From: Daphnia carinata
Taxonomy: Eukaryota; Arthropoda; Branchiopoda; Diplostraca; Daphniidae
NCBI RefSeq assembly: GCF_022539665.2
Contig: NC_081340.1
Coordinates: 7,129,357 to 7,193,356 of the forward strand
Direction: 5' to 3'
Length of the DNA stretch: 64,000 nt
The stretch's first letter is position 1; the number at the start of each line of letters is the position of its first letter. Under the pieces are notes generated by a model. That model did no database searches. It saw only the letters and a list, made by a program, of their open reading frames with translations, and had not been told where the DNA came from. The translations under genes were made by a program, and so were the position numbers. This document shows positions 49,145-63,739 of the stretch, one piece after another.

Positions 49145-52100
49145 CGAAAAGGAAAATAAAATGGCAAATCAAATAGAAAAAATGGAAGAAGCGATTCAAC
49201 ATTTTTGCACCTGCCCAAACACAATAATTACATCGAGTTCCAGCAATTGCTGGTCCCGAACTTTTAGCCTGCTTCCATTTCTCCAGTTAATGATGACGCC
49301 ATGATTTCAAAATAATCTCCTGCTGAACAGCAAAAAAAAAAAAAAAAATTCCCGACACACACATACACACGAAATTTTCTGAGACCCCGAAATAATAATT
49401 TAAAAAAAAAAAAAAAATGTACCAAAACGTAAACCCCTGTGGTGAGAACTCATTATAAAAGCTAAGAGAGTTATTCCTTTCAAGCTTCCCCCCCTCGTCT
49501 CCCGATGCTTCATTCCCAGCCACTCCCTCAATCCAGTTTCACACAGCTATGCATATTATCTCTCTGATTTGTGTTCTTTTTTTTTTTCTTTCCATTCTCG
49601 AAGAGATTACCTTCTTGTATATAGTGGTCTAGGCATATTACACGTAATATTTGTGCAAGTAGGAGGTGGACCGTGTTTCCCTAACGCAGTCACGCCATTT
49701 GATGAATTGGCGTTTGAACGGGAGCACAAGGAGGAGCAAACAGCAAAACCACATTACGAGCATATCACGTAGATATATAGATCTATATGCTGATTACGAA
49801 CGGGGAGAGCCATTTCCATTTCCAAAAACAAAACAAAAATAAATAAAAAATAAATAAATAAAAGGAAAGGTGAAAGAAGCCCACACAATCAGGTGAGTTG
49901 CGTGGCCGGCTCTTTTGATTTGATCTGCAGTCTCCCCCTCCACCATTGAACTTTATATTTCTCCTGTCTGCGCACACACACACACATACACGGCCTCCTA
50001 CACACAGGTGTGATTCATCTTCGTGGACGCATTTGCTCGCATCAATGAGACACGCAATGGTTCTCCATTTCAAAAGGAAAAAGGAAAAATAAATCAAATA
50101 GCAGACGAAAGATAAGTAGATTCGAATGTCATCTTCTCTTTGATGTTCACGAACCGTGAACGTTTAATTTGAAGACGCCAGTGAAAATGTTTGAACAGCA
50201 CGTTTGATTTGAATATGAAAAGGAAAGCCCAAGTGTTAAGTCCACAAATAGGTTTCCCCGGCCATCACGAATAACGTCGATTGAGTGGCCATTTTGAAAG
50301 TCGAGATGCAATTGAACACAAAGAATAAAACATTGTCCCCCCCCCCCCCGGCCCGCCGAAGAATGCAAACGAAGAGCCACACCGAACACATTACACATAA
50401 CTAGCAACAACCTATAATGGCAGGTGGCACGCCATCAACGATTCACTTTGTTTACCCCTTCTTCGTTTTGCTTAAAGATCGACGTTCACACACACACACA
50501 AAAAGAAAACAAACACAATTAGAAAATGTGGAAAAAGGGCTTTAAACAAATAACACCTTCAACGGTTTCCAGAAAAGAAACAAACAGTTAAAAACATGTT
50601 CACCAACGGCAACAGACTTTCGAAAAAAAAAAAATAAATAAAAAATAAATAAAGTGTCCAGTTGCAATTGGGCGATTAAACAAAATAAAAGCTGCGAAAG
50701 GCGTGCTGCCCTTTTCGCTAAATTACAGTGAGGAGCTAAAAAAACCCAAAAAAATGTGGTGTTATTGAATCAAGCACGGTCAGCCGCGGGATAAAATGCC
50801 TCACAAGATCCAACAACATTAAGAGAAAAGAGTCCAAGTGTTACTCTATTATTATTTTTTTTTTTTTTACAAAAATGAACGCAGCGTGTTCCCGAAAGAA
50901 AAGAAGAAAAAAATGATTGAAAAAAAGAAAAGAAATTCTGAATAAGTAAAATGTTGGTGGCAATTATTATCGTTTCTCTCTCTAGCTCCTCGACGTAGTT
51001 GTATATACAACAAACACACACACACACACATAAAACAACAATAGAATCTCGCAATGCCGGGATTCTAGTACTCGTTATCCACACCTGTCGTGAGTGAGCA
51101 TTTTCTTTTTTTTTTTTTTCTTTTTTTTTTTTTTTGCATTTTGCTGGCCCGATGGCAGCTGGTGCAACATATCGAAAGGAAGCCTGATTGCTGTAAAGCT
51201 ACTTGGGCTCCATGACAAAAAAAAAATAAAAATAAATATATATTTATACAGTATATATGTAATCAAAAGACATACTCGAAATTGTTGTGTGTGTCACGAA
51301 AAAAAAAAAGAAAAAAAAACAGGTCGACTGCTATCACCTTTTAAGTTTCTTAATAAAGTCGATAAGACGTGAGAATATTCTTCATTCCTACACAATCCTC
51401 GAAAGTCGATTTCTGTACGCAACGTGTAGACGCCAAATCGCGGCGCTGAAACACGTCGGGACCGAAACGAACACAGACGCTGTGGTGCCTTTCAAACTTT
51501 CACTTCACGTCTCGCATAATACCGAACGAAATAGCATCGCGGCTAGACACGACATCATTAGCGAACCATACTGATAAAAACAGCCAAACAGCATGTGTAT
51601 TGAAAGAAAAAATGTTTGAAATGATCATTCTTTAACAAGAGACTCTTAAAGTATTTCACCGGGGCCGGTGAATAGAAACCTTTTGTTTTCGTTTTTTATT
51701 CGACCATAGTGTCTCAATATTATCTTTTTAAACAGAAAAAAAAAAAAAAATATGGCAATTAAAAATGAAAGAGGTAGAGAGAAAAATAACGAAGCGTTGC
51801 ATATCGAATACGTCGGTAGCCTAACGGGGATAAAAGAAAGATTCAAAACGACCGTAAAGAAAAAAATAAAAAAAGGAAATTAGTTTGTGCTCAAAGACAC
51901 ACTTCATTTGCGTCTGATGTCTTTAAACAAAAATCCTCTTTGAAAAAAGGGACAAAATAATGCGACGGTCGAGTCTTAATTGGCATTCATTAAGTGTAGC
52001 TCTATCGCTTTATTAGCTACTCAAATACAAGTCCATGTGGTTCACATGACACGCACCACGATCAGCCGAGATGCAGCGATGAACGCCTCAACATTTAAAA

Positions 52101-54613
52101 ACATTAAAAAGGAAAAAAGAGCGGCGGTGAATGAGGGCAAACGAAGCGTACATGATTGCAGAGTGTTTCGTGATTGCACTGTACACACACTATTGAGACT
52201 GTCTACGTCAATTGGAACGGACTCTTATAAAGACACGAAGCTGTTTTGTTTTGTTTTTTAAAGAAACGCTTCTTCTTCTTCTTCTTTCGTTGTGTCAGAC
52301 AGAAAAGGCAAGACAGGACAAACAACAGTCCGTAATGTGTTTTGATGTCTGAAAAGTTAGCGAAACAAAACGAAATAACATGAGCCAGTCGTGACTTGTC
52401 GGCAACGTGTCAACGCGAAACGCCAACGGACATTCTGATGCATAAAATAATTCGAGTGCCAGTTTTTGTTTCTTCGGCCCTGATATTTTGGCTTTTTCAG
52501 TATGTTCGTATCTATCGGCTCCTCTTTCACATTTGTTCAGTACAAGAGACTGTCGAATGTCACGACGTGTCACTCTTGAGTGAGTCTCTCGATTCCAAAG
52601 TTAGAAAAAACAAAATGAGATGGTTCGAATACGTAAATGCAAGCCAGCTGGACTCCTGCAGCCGATCGAGAGCTTGATCCGGCACCACATTTCCGAATAG
52701 GAATGCCAGGGCATTGGGGTTCGTCACGTGGAAAGTTCTTATTTGTTTTTGTTTTGATTTTAATTCGTTGTTTTTTTTTTTTCACCTATCGTCTATGGCC
52801 CCGTTTTCGATATCCAATAAAAACAAAAAAAAAAAAAAAAAAAAAAAAAAAACAAGTGAAACAATTAAATATCGAATCGTCTATAGGAAAGTTGTATGAA
52901 TTCGGCAGCATTTTTATTAGTGAAATCAGGAGAACCGATCGAATCAGCTAAATACAAAGTCATTGTCAGCACGAATGATTGCCGCACGCGCGTTTGCGGT
53001 TGTCTTTGGCGAAATGAATACATAATAAAAAGAGTAGAGCAACACAATCAAAAAAAAAAAAAAAAAAAAGCAAAAAAAAAAAGGGGAATGACTTCTTGTC
53101 CCAATTGCGTTTTCGATAGGAAATCGATCGAGACTATCGAGAAAAGGAGAAGTTCAAAGTCGGCCCTGACAAATGCAAAGTACAGTGGCACTTGGCCCGC
53201 TGTTTTCATGGCAACACGAGAAACTCGCCGACGTGCGTCGATTCATGTTCTAAGGTTTTTCTTTTTCTAAAATAATTATAAACGTACCCGAGGGAATGGT
53301 AACAAAAAGCGAAACATATTTTTGTTTGTTTTCCCGAGAAACAAAAAAAAAAAAACGTGTTATAATCAAACAAACAATGCGACTCTAAAGTCACGAAATG
53401 AGCAGAAGGGTCGTCCCTTCAAGCCGCGCCGTCGGGACATTTTGCCGAATAAGCAAAGCAAACAAAAAAAAAAAAAAAAAAAAAAGGAACACACGAAATT
53501 TAGCGAAATGAATATGGAGATCAACATTTTCAAACAAAAAAAAAAAAAAATAGTAGCAACCCACACTGTGAGGAAAGGGATCAGAAATAAAGAGCTCTGC
53601 AACTTGTCATCTCTTTGAAAGAAAAAAATTATTAATGAGCGATGACGGCTTCGTTGGCCAGCAGAGTTCCAGGTCACCCATGAAGCAAAAATTCGGCTTA
53701 ACTAATCCGTCATGATGGAACACACACACGAAAACAAAAAAAAAAAATCTATTCATTTTTCTTGTTGGTCATTTGAATTTTTTTTTTTTCCTTTTCGACT
53801 GGTCTCTCTTCTCGTTCGTTAGTTCTATTTTTCTATCAAGTTTCATTTTCTTGTTGATTATGAAAGCAGAAGCTATTTCTCTCTGTCTCGTAAGACTGAA
53901 ATGTAATCCTCCTCTTCATTAGCATTAACGGTACACGACGTGAAAAAGAAGCTCTCTGCCGAGAGGCGAACAGCAAAAGAAAAGAAAAATCAAAAGTTAA
54001 AAAAGATGATTGAAATCCGTGACGTCGTCTTAATTAGATCTTTGTCTTTGTCCCTTTTTTTTTTCTCCAGTAAGATGGGAAAACATTAAAGAAGAAGACA
54101 ACAACAAACAACAAATCAAAAGATATTTTTGAAAAATAGAAAAAAAAAAAAAAAAAAAAAAAAAATTTGTGCCGATTTATTCATTTTCTCTTGGAAATTC
54201 TGATGGGCTTTGCCTGATTTTACGAGCATCTATATAAACTTGCATCTCATTATGGTCGAGAAGACGGCAGACTCTTCACGGCAAGGGGGGGGGGAACGAG
54301 GAAACGGTCCGCAATGAGCGCGCGCTCCGCTGGATCTCGTCGTAGTAAATCGGAGAAACGATCAACACAGGAAGAAAGAATGAAAAAAAAAAAAAAAAAA
54401 GAAAAAAAAGAAAGAACACAAAAAACAATCAGGTCCGATATACGAGAGATAACCTCAGTCCCGCCGGTACGGACATCATCACCCTGCGGCGGGAAACACA
54501 ATTTCCCGCTCGAAAAGATCGAGAAAAAAAAAAAAAAAAAAAAAATATTGTTTCTTCCCCTAAATCTCTTTCTAAATATTTCACGTGGTTCTATGTTAAA
54601 CTCATCAAGACTT

Positions 54614-54621
<8 letters not shown>

Positions 54622-54646
<25 letters not shown>
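54622..54646. repeat. (TA)n microsatellite
   Basis: Twelve or so TA units directly after a GT tract. Confidence 0.9.
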
Positions 54647-54647
<1 letters not shown>

Positions 54648-55192
54648 CGTGCGTGAGTGTGCGCGCGCCGCTTTCGCTAAAATAAAAAAAAAAAAATGCG
54701 AGAACTTGGATGCAAATGGCTAGAAACACTTAAAACAGTTTGGGATCGCGGGCGTGTTAGACCGTGAAATCGTTACAGGCGGGATTACTAGCCGCCATTT
54801 CTAGGGAGAAAAACGAGAAGGTCTTTTTTTTTTTTTTTTTTTTTTACCTAAAAAAAAAAATAATAATAATAATACTAAAGAGAATATAAAAAATAAGGAC
54901 GAAAAATTCTCCTCCCTTTTGAGTAATATTAGCAGCACTGCGGGCGCCATTTTTTTTTCTTCTTCAGCAGTGTTTATTATCACGTTGCACATTCTGTTGC
55001 AGAAAGGGGAGGGCAAAAAAAAAAAAAAAAAAAAAAAAAGAAAACATTTCAGCACATTCACACAGGCGAAAATGCATAAATCACAGCGTGTGTGAAGCCA
55101 ACGCATCGCCCGCCCACCCCCCTTCAAAAAAATGCCAAACACACGATACGGCAAGAAAAAAAAAAAAAAAATAAAAACCCGCGTGAATTTTC

Positions 55193-55193
<1 letters not shown>

Positions 55194-55228
<35 letters not shown>

Positions 55229-55229
55229 T
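55194..55229. repeat. (TTA)12 trinucleotide repeat
   Basis: Uninterrupted TTA/ATT array of about 36 nt. Confidence 0.9.
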
Positions 55230-56181
55230 AGGTCCCTCTTTATTTTTGCCCTTCGCTCGGCTGCCTTTGGGGCAGCGTTGAAGATCGAATGTTACCCGTG
55301 TGCAAGAGTCGATGAAAATTCAATGTCTAAATAAAGAGGGGTGGGATAAGAATGAGTTATACTTGTTTTGTTTTGTTTTTTTTTGTTTTTTTTTGCGCAC
55401 GATTACGTTCACGGTAGAGATGACGGGAGCTGGAAAAGGGCAGCTGTGTTGGCGGGACAAACTGTTGCTTTGGCCGTGCAGCGCGGCCATTCCCGCTGCG
55501 AGTCGGCAATTAGTTGGCCGGCAGGTGGGCGTCGCAAGATGATACACACACACACGATAAGATACATGGAGCCCCGAAGTTTGTTGTCAAGTAGGGGGGC
55601 AATTTCTCCTCAGCATAAAAAACGAATATAAATCAGGTAGAATGCACAATTTCTTCGCTAATCATTGAAAAAATTCAAATCAAATGCAAGTCTTTTTATG
55701 GCAATTGCGTTGATCGGTGACTTATCAAATGCAGGATACGCAAAGAAGAAATAACTCATTGATAGGAGGCTGACCTTAAAACAAAACAAACGGCAAATGA
55801 CGCTAAGTTGCCCGAACGAGAGAACACAGCAACAACAACAACAACAAAAAAAAAAAAAAAAGAAGGGCCAACAACAACAAGACGCACGCAGACACTTTTT
55901 TGTTTGTGTGTTTGTGTAGTGATGTTGTGTACGATCTGTGATTTGTGGCACCGGCGTGCGGCCGTCGACAAGACGGAGCCTTGACGGGACAAGAGAAGAG
56001 ACAAGACAGTTCCGTCAAATGACCATTTGCAGTGGGGGCACCATCTCGTTCTTGTCTGGCCCCGGTCAGTTTGCGCACTTAACAAAGCAATACACGTCGT
56101 CCGGCAGTAAGCAAATCAGCCAACAGTCGACGGCTTGAGGTGCGTTTCTTTTCGCGAAAGCGAGCACAAACAAAAAGGATG

Positions 56182-56222
<41 letters not shown>

Positions 56223-57487
56223 GTCCGGCTCAAATAGTGAAGGGAGAGCAAGTCAGCCGCGGCCTTGCCTTCCACACTCCCCTAGTTTGTTATGCACCGC
56301 GTATAACGAACGTAACGGCTTGATGAATAGCCACACAATTTCCAAGACTTTCAAAATGACATCGGCTCTCAAATTTATTATTGAAAAAAAAAAAAAAAAA
56401 AAAGAATCTTCCGTCCTCTTTTGTTTCGATTCGCATTTGTTTTCTTTTCTTTTTTTATACCAGACTGAGCGAACGTTTAAAAACTGAGAATTTTTTAATT
56501 ATTTGGTGTAGAACAATTATCGAACGTTGAGTTAACAAGGCACATCGTGAAGCCCCCCAACTACGAATTCTAGTCAGGTTCGATGTTGGACTTGTTTTTT
56601 TTCTCTCGTGTAACGGCCAACGAACACTGCAAGAATTTCAATCTGCGCGCGCACAGAATGTACAGGTATGCGCTACTAGACGATTGGCTAAATTTTTTAA
56701 AGGACAATCTATCGACTTTGTTCTGCATACGCGTTTGCGCAATTGTTTAGGATCGAGGTCAACATCGTCCAGTCGACTCTCCATCTTATACGGCAAATGA
56801 GGTGCGCAGATCTCTGCCGTTTGAAACTCAATGAGACACTCGGGGACAGATTGAAGAAAGACGCACGCAAAGGAAAATAATGAATCAACGGGGAAATGTG
56901 TGGACAATCAGAAATGAGAAACAGTTCAGAGAAGTGGACGATCGAACAACAGGATTGGTAGATATGTTGCTTTTCCACCGCATGCACGTGCTCAATCGAA
57001 ACAAAATTATCGATAATCTATTTCTGAAAAAAAAAAAAAAAAAAAAAAAAAACCCTAATTCTTGTTTCTTTTTTTTTCTTTTTTTTTTAATTTCTTTGTC
57101 TCGTGTTTCAGGTTTTTTTTTTTTCTTTTTCAAAATTTTGTTATTTGAAATTCATTCTGGTTGTCTTTTTCTCTCCCTCTTCAATCACTCAATCACTCTG
57201 TGTCGCTTTATTGATGGCGAAGGAGAGCGGGGGGGGGGGGGGGGGGGGGCAGAGAGAGTCTAGCGGCTCAAACTGACGGCACTCCAGCAGGATTGTTTTC
57301 CATCGCTCTAACGATCTGAGAGCTATCGCCGAAACAGAAACGGGTTTGTTTCTATTTTGTTAATTTCTGATTTTTTTTTATTTCTAAATAAAAAAAAAAC
57401 AAAAAACAAAACAACAACAACAAAAGAATAAAACTCAACAATCGGGTCGTCGATGCTGCTGTTCGAAGAACCGTAGAACGCATACAG

Positions 57488-57490
<3 letters not shown>

Positions 57491-57520
<30 letters not shown>
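57491..57520. repeat. (AG)15 microsatellite
   Basis: Uninterrupted AG array, about 240 bp after a long G run. Confidence 0.9.
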
Positions 57521-57521
<1 letters not shown>

Positions 57522-60500
57522 AAAAAGAGGCCACACACGAAACATTGACATTTTCCTTGCACACAAACGCAACGGAAAATAAAGAGAAACAAATCAAAAA
57601 GCAAACGATGACCGTCAGCATTTCGGTTTGTTTTTTTTCTTCTTACCTTCCCTTCACATGTCTCTGAAACTACTTGAAACTCTCTCGTGAATGTCGTAGC
57701 TCTTGCACATGTCATACGATCTTTCACGTCTGTACCCACTGCGTCTGACCGCCAAGGTCCTTTTTCAATTCTTTTTTCTTTTTTGTCAGACTCGCTTGGC
57801 AGCTATTATAATGACGACTAAACTAAAACCCTCAGACGACAACAGTTGGCAGGAGTCGATCAAATACTTTTTTAAAGTTGAGTTACGTCTGCGAGCACAA
57901 ACAGAAAAAAGGCAAAAATATTCAACTCGAAATTTCGCTAGACGGGGCAAGGGCGGGCAACAACATAACATTCTTGTATACGTCGTCCAGTTAATTTGAA
58001 TTCTACGGCCTCTGTTACATTTGAAATGGTGGCTAACTTCAGAAAATGTTTTCTCGGAAAATCATAAACAAACCGCCCACCACCCCCCCCCCTCAAAAAA
58101 AAAAGTGGGTGGGCAAAAGCGTACGATTAAAAATCGTGATGCAATCACTTCAATGGCAAAATGCGTGTTGTCACGTACGTTACTGATGTTCCAGGATACA
58201 AACGTCCTCACTCAGGGGGGAAAATGCGAAAAAGAAAAGAAAAAAAAATGGGCAAACGTGCAACAGGCGAAAGAAAAAAAAAAAAAAAGACAAGCAACCC
58301 CCATCACGTTGGCGACTTTTACGTGTATGATTTACCGTTCAAAGAGCTCGCAAGTCTTCTAAATCGTTAACGTCGTCTTGGAAAAAGAGAAAAAGAAAAA
58401 AAAAAAAAAAACATATTTCTCTCTCTCTCTCTCTCTCTCTCTTGATCTCCTATGATTTTCCTCCTTCAAATTTATTTATTTCTGAGCTCGCCACGTCCAG
58501 TTATGTGGAACACAAGCGTGACGTGCCGTCTCGTATAATAGCGTAATACCTTTCCCCCCCCCCCCCCATAGGAGCAAAAGGCGAAAAGTACGAGCACATC
58601 ATCGTGAATAATCTGTCTCTTTCTCTTCTGCACGTACGCAACTGAAACAAACTGTTTATTCCTTCCCTTTTTTTTTTATTTCTTGTGGTTGAGGGGGGGG
58701 GGGGGGGGGGGGCACCCTTAAGTGGGGAAAAAAAAACAATTTTTTTTTCTCCAGGACGATGCCATGCAAAAGTGCGAATGAAAAAAAAAAAATAAAAAAA
58801 AAAAAAAGAAAGACGGGCTACAACTTTCGTGCGGATAGCGCGCGCGTTATAAATCATTTGAAAAAGAAAAATAGAAAAAAAAAAAAAAAAGCTGTTGGTC
58901 GACCTTGCATTGAATGGTTGCGACGCCACATTTTAAGAGGGATTTTCGCGAGTTTAAAAAAGAAAAAACTGTTTGAACCCATCATCTTTAGGTGTTTAAA
59001 AGTCAGACAAGAAATGAAAAAAAAAAAAAAGGATGGCCACAGTGGAACGTTTGACAAAAGACACGCAAACAACATCTTTATATAATATTCACTTGACCAC
59101 TTGTCAACTGTCTTGACAAACAGCCCCCGCACACACACACACATACACACACGCACCAACAGCTTTGTGTGTGTGTGTGTGTGTGGACAGTAGTACAAAG
59201 TAGTAGCTGTAGCGACACAATAGAATTTTGTTTTTTAAAAGGAAAAAAAAAAGAAAAAAGAAAAAAAGAAATGCATACAGAAGACGGCAAGTTGACACGT
59301 GATGTCATTCCAAAAAATTGAAAAAAAAAAAAAAAAGAAGAAATGTTTGTGTGGGATAGAGAAGACCGGTGATGGTTGGTGGGGGTATCAGGTGGAAGTT
59401 TAGAAGCTGCGTGATGATTCTACAACACGGAAAGAAAGAAAGAAAGAAAAGTTTTTTTTTTTTTTTTTAATAAAAGTGAAGGCGACAAAAGGCGATGACA
59501 CTCGAACTGAGCAAAAAGAGTCGCCCTCCTTTTCGTGTTCTTTCTCTTTTGTTGACAGTAAGGGGGGGGGGACAACAGGAAGGTAGGCAACACAAGGAAC
59601 GAGAGGATGAGTTCGTGTGGTGTCGTGTCCACATTTGCCCAGCACTCGACAAACTTTTGGACAAACACACTGACGTTAAGTAAAAAGGAATTTTGTCTTA
59701 AAAAAAAAAAAAAAAAAGAAGCTAGAAAGAAGAATTTTAGTCAAGAAAAAAGAAAATCTTGTGATGCAATCGATGCGACATAAACATACGTTTTCGTTTC
59801 TTTTCAGACTCGTTCCATTTTGCGCAACGGGAAACATAAATCTTCAACCCAAAAGACGTTGCAACGATGAATCAGAAAATACAAGGAAAACTCCGCTAAT
59901 TTACTACAGAGATTTAAATCAAATCAAATTTCAAAAATAATTTACAAAAAAAAAAAGATGAAGGGAACGCTACGGGAAAACAAACAAACAGGTGACTTTC
60001 TCGTAGAATTCAGGATTGGTTATGGGCGCCAAGTCATTGCTACGTCCGCGTATAGTTCCAATAATCAACAACCAATTGCTAACAGCCCTCCCCCCCCCCC
60101 CCCCGTTCCTTTCTTTTCTTGTCGGTAACTTCCCTCGCCGCCAGGTGCTAATCACTACGGCCGACGTTCTTCTTTGAATAATTGAACAGCTCTCTCTCTC
60201 TACTATTTTCTTGCATACAGCCTATTAGATCTATCGGACGAATGGGAAAAAAAAAAAAGCGGCTCGCAATTTACAGAGAGACTTGATTGGGGGGGGGGGG
60301 AGGCTCTTGCTGACTCATTCGAATGAATGACACCACCAAACGTATAGGTAAAAAGAGTCGGAGAGAGAGAGAGAGAGAGAGAGAAGGAGTATTATGGACT
60401 GGATGCGGACGGTTATTCACATCATCATATAATGAAAGAGCGTGATCCATCAGATCACGGCGAGCGTGAACGAGAGGCGGACAACTTAATCAGAAGTCTC

Positions 60501-61029
60501 CGTCTCATTTCGTGATATTCAACCAAAGTATGAAAAATTTTCGAGTTGTTTTTTTTTTTTTACCCTTTTCCCATCGATTACGTCAGGGTCGGTATCACCA
60601 TTCGAATTAGGAACGATCCAATTGTCCACTTTTCAAACAAAAACAAAAATGCAAATTAAAAAAAAAAAAAAGATGTCGGAGAGCCTGGCAACGATTCGAT
60701 TCGCCTCTGGCTCCTGTATTATAAAGAAAAAAAAAAAAAAAAAAAGATAAAAAGCATAAAACAAATTGATGACTTGACCGCATCAAAAACATGATACGCA
60801 TTATTCTTATATTAACGACGTAAGCATCGAGTTAAGGGGCGTTTTGATGGCTCTTTAGAAGGATCGCGTCGTGTGGTTTTCAGCTTTTCCCGTATGGACG
60901 AGCAGCTTATTATCCAAATAACTCGTTTCTCTTTTGTTTTTCTTTATTTTTCCTATGCCATTCCCGAATGTCAGTTTAACCGCATTTTGCATTCTTTCAC
61001 GGGGTTCATCTGCCTCCCAAAATGGTTCG

Positions 61030-61030
<1 letters not shown>

Positions 61031-61070
<40 letters not shown>
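61031..61070. repeat. T40 homopolymer
   Basis: Longest homopolymer in the window. It is followed by ACAG and then a tract-free GC-rich 44 nt that ends before GTGAGT, so it has the outline of a polypyrimidine-acceptor-microexon-donor unit, unproven. Confidence 0.95.
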
Positions 61071-61073
<3 letters not shown>

Positions 61074-62214
61074 GAGCCGTTCCGACTGCGGGACAAGGTG
61101 GGATCGAGTGTCTATTGCGTGAGTCCCGCAAAGCTAGTCACCGTATTGCGCCACAATGTTTCTTTTTTTTTTTTTTTTTTGTTGTCGACATTAACTTGAG
61201 AAATACCTCTCGTGTGTGCGCGTTTCATCTGACCAATTGTGGTAGCGCTACACACGGTCGGACCGAGCGCAAAAAAACAAAAAAAAAATCAAAAACAAAA
61301 ACAAAATGAAAGAAGTTCATCTAACCTCAAAGGGGAGACCCAATTATTCGAAAGGAATGGCCGTTGCGGTTCTGTGTAGGAGCTCGATTATGGAAATGAA
61401 ATCACGAAGCCCAAAAGGCCAACTCATTAACGACCGATGGTTATATCTAGAGTCAAATTCCTTTTTTTCCAGCGTAATAAAACAGTACGTTAAGGGGGGG
61501 GGGGGGGGGGGGTCGTGCATTTTCCCTTTTTTTTTTTTTTTTTTTTTGGTTCTTAAATAGTCCCCCATCTTGTTCAGGAATTCTTTTTGCTGCCGTCTCT
61601 TTTTTTTTTTTTTTTTTTTTTCTTTCGGGCTGTGAATGATTGTGTCCGCGTTCGCCCGAGACACGCGCGTTTCCGCGAAACGATGGTACCTTCTGATTCC
61701 ACTACATCCTTCTCGCTTTTAACAAGCATCAATACGAGATCGAGCGAGAGAATAAAAAGTTAAATCTTCATTCCTTTTCTTATTTTTCTCGTGTTATTGT
61801 CGTTGTGATTTTTTTTTTTTTCTTGAAGTCACGGCGACGGAGAGCCTCGTTTGTAATCAACGCGGTCAGAATGACTCGACTTGTTACATCCTACCCCTAC
61901 CACCTTTACAAAATTTCCCTTTTCACAAAGAGAAAATAAAAAAAAAAAAAAAAAATTTAAAACTTCGTTTAAGAATTTCATTCGAGTATGGGTTGGGAAA
62001 ATTCAAGTTGCCTAACCTTGTTACAGACGGGGTTTTTTGTTCGGTGTGGTTATTGGGTGGTCAGGTGATGTTGGCCCGGTCGTGCACCTAGAAACAATTT
62101 CGAACCGCGGCGCAATTGGGAGGAAACGCCCACCCGGTGCGAGAATCAGAACAATACGCCTGCGTTTGAGCTACACATGCACAAGATCTGCTGGTAGCCT
62201 CTAGTAGTTTTCGT

Positions 62215-62254
62215 ACAACAACAACAACAACAACAACAACAACACAACAACAAC
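62215..62254. repeat. (ACA)n trinucleotide repeat
   Basis: An ACA/CAA array of about 40 nt with minor interruptions near its end. Confidence 0.9.
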
Positions 62255-63701
62255 ACGACAACAAACGTCGAGTCACCCGCTTTCTAGGAATTCATCAACG
62301 ACGTTCCAGGCGACTCAAAACCAAGGGGAGAAATAAAAAAAAAAAAATTTTCCGGTGTGACCACGTGATCTCGCCCGCATTGATAAGAAACCACATGGCA
62401 TCAGTCGGCCGTTTGCCACAAGGAAAAAAAAAAAAAAAAAAAAAAAAAAATCGAAAAGAATAACATCAAAGTGGAAGAGAAGGTCCTCTGTTATTATTGC
62501 GTGACATTCTCCAGGTCGACACATTGGGCTTTTGTTTTCTTTTTCTCTTCGCGCTGTGGCAACGCCAGCTCAACAATTATTGTCATCAAGGGAGAGAGAG
62601 AGAGAGAGAGAGACGGTCAGAAAAGAAATAAACAAGTGGCAACAGATTGGCCCACTCAACGCGTGAACACACACACACACACACAACGAGCTGTCTTGTG
62701 TCTCGCCGTCCTTGGATGCTTTTTATATCTGCGCTCTCGTCTTCCATAAATGGCACATGTTTTTTTTTTTTTTTTCGTTTTCTTTTTGTTTACGAAAATA
62801 AGCGTTTAGAAAAGATGGACCTGATTGGAACAAACAAAAAAAAAAAATCAATGCGTCGTGTGCTACCTGCTTTACGAACATCCCCCCCCCCCCCTTCCTT
62901 ATGAAAATGAGATTAAAGTCGAGTTTCAATTTTGTTTTTCGTTTGTTTTTTGTTTGTTTTTTTCCTTATTCAGTTTTATCGAACGCGAGCAATCGTTTCT
63001 TGTTTCCTTCTTTTGCTGGAGATTAGAAGAAACTAGAAAGAAAAAAAAGGCGACTGTTGTTAAGACTTACACACGAGGGGGGGTTTGTTGCGAGATGGGA
63101 AAACGAGATGACGGCCGAAAATGAAAAGATCGCCGGTACGTTGTTTTAGCGGTGGCGCTGGAGGTGGCTCGCCTGCTGTTGCTCCTCTCCAATCAATCCA
63201 TCCATCAGTATTTTCTGTTGGGGATGCGTGGGATTTTTTTTTTTTTTTTTTTTTTCGACGGGGAAATCGAAACAAAAGAAAGAAGCGTGTAGAGTCAGAG
63301 GGACGAGGAAGAAATAAAAATAAAATAAAAATAAAAAATTTGTTCAACGGGCAGCTTTTTGGCTGTCGTTGCATTCGTGATTTATGAATCACGTTAGGAA
63401 ATGCAGACAACGCCCCCCCCCCTTTCACCCCGCCTCACTTCTACCTTTCTCTCAACGAAAAATAAAAAAAAAAGAAAAAAAAGAAATCTATTAATAGGAC
63501 AAGGGTGAAGATAGTTTCAATCATTTTCTAATCGTGGCGCACGTAAAAGCGGCGGGGACAACAAACGTTTTGCATCCCATTTTCTTTTCAATAAAACGAA
63601 CAAGCGAAAAAAAAAAAAACAAAAAAAAAAAAAAAAACACGGGGTAAAAAAGAAGGCCAGTCTGCCGAAAGAGATTCAACAGCGCAAACAATAAAAAGAG
63701 G

Positions 63702-63703
<2 letters not shown>

Positions 63704-63737
<34 letters not shown>
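63704..63737. repeat. (AC)17 microsatellite
   Basis: Uninterrupted AC array followed closely by AAAAT-rich DNA and a CT array at about 63812-63831. Confidence 0.95.

Positions 63738-63739
<2 letters not shown>

Noticed and set aside
55410-55540. GC-rich open frames on both strands near 55.4-55.5 kb
   Set aside because: Frames on both strands are open, no family is recognised and the splice borders are weak.
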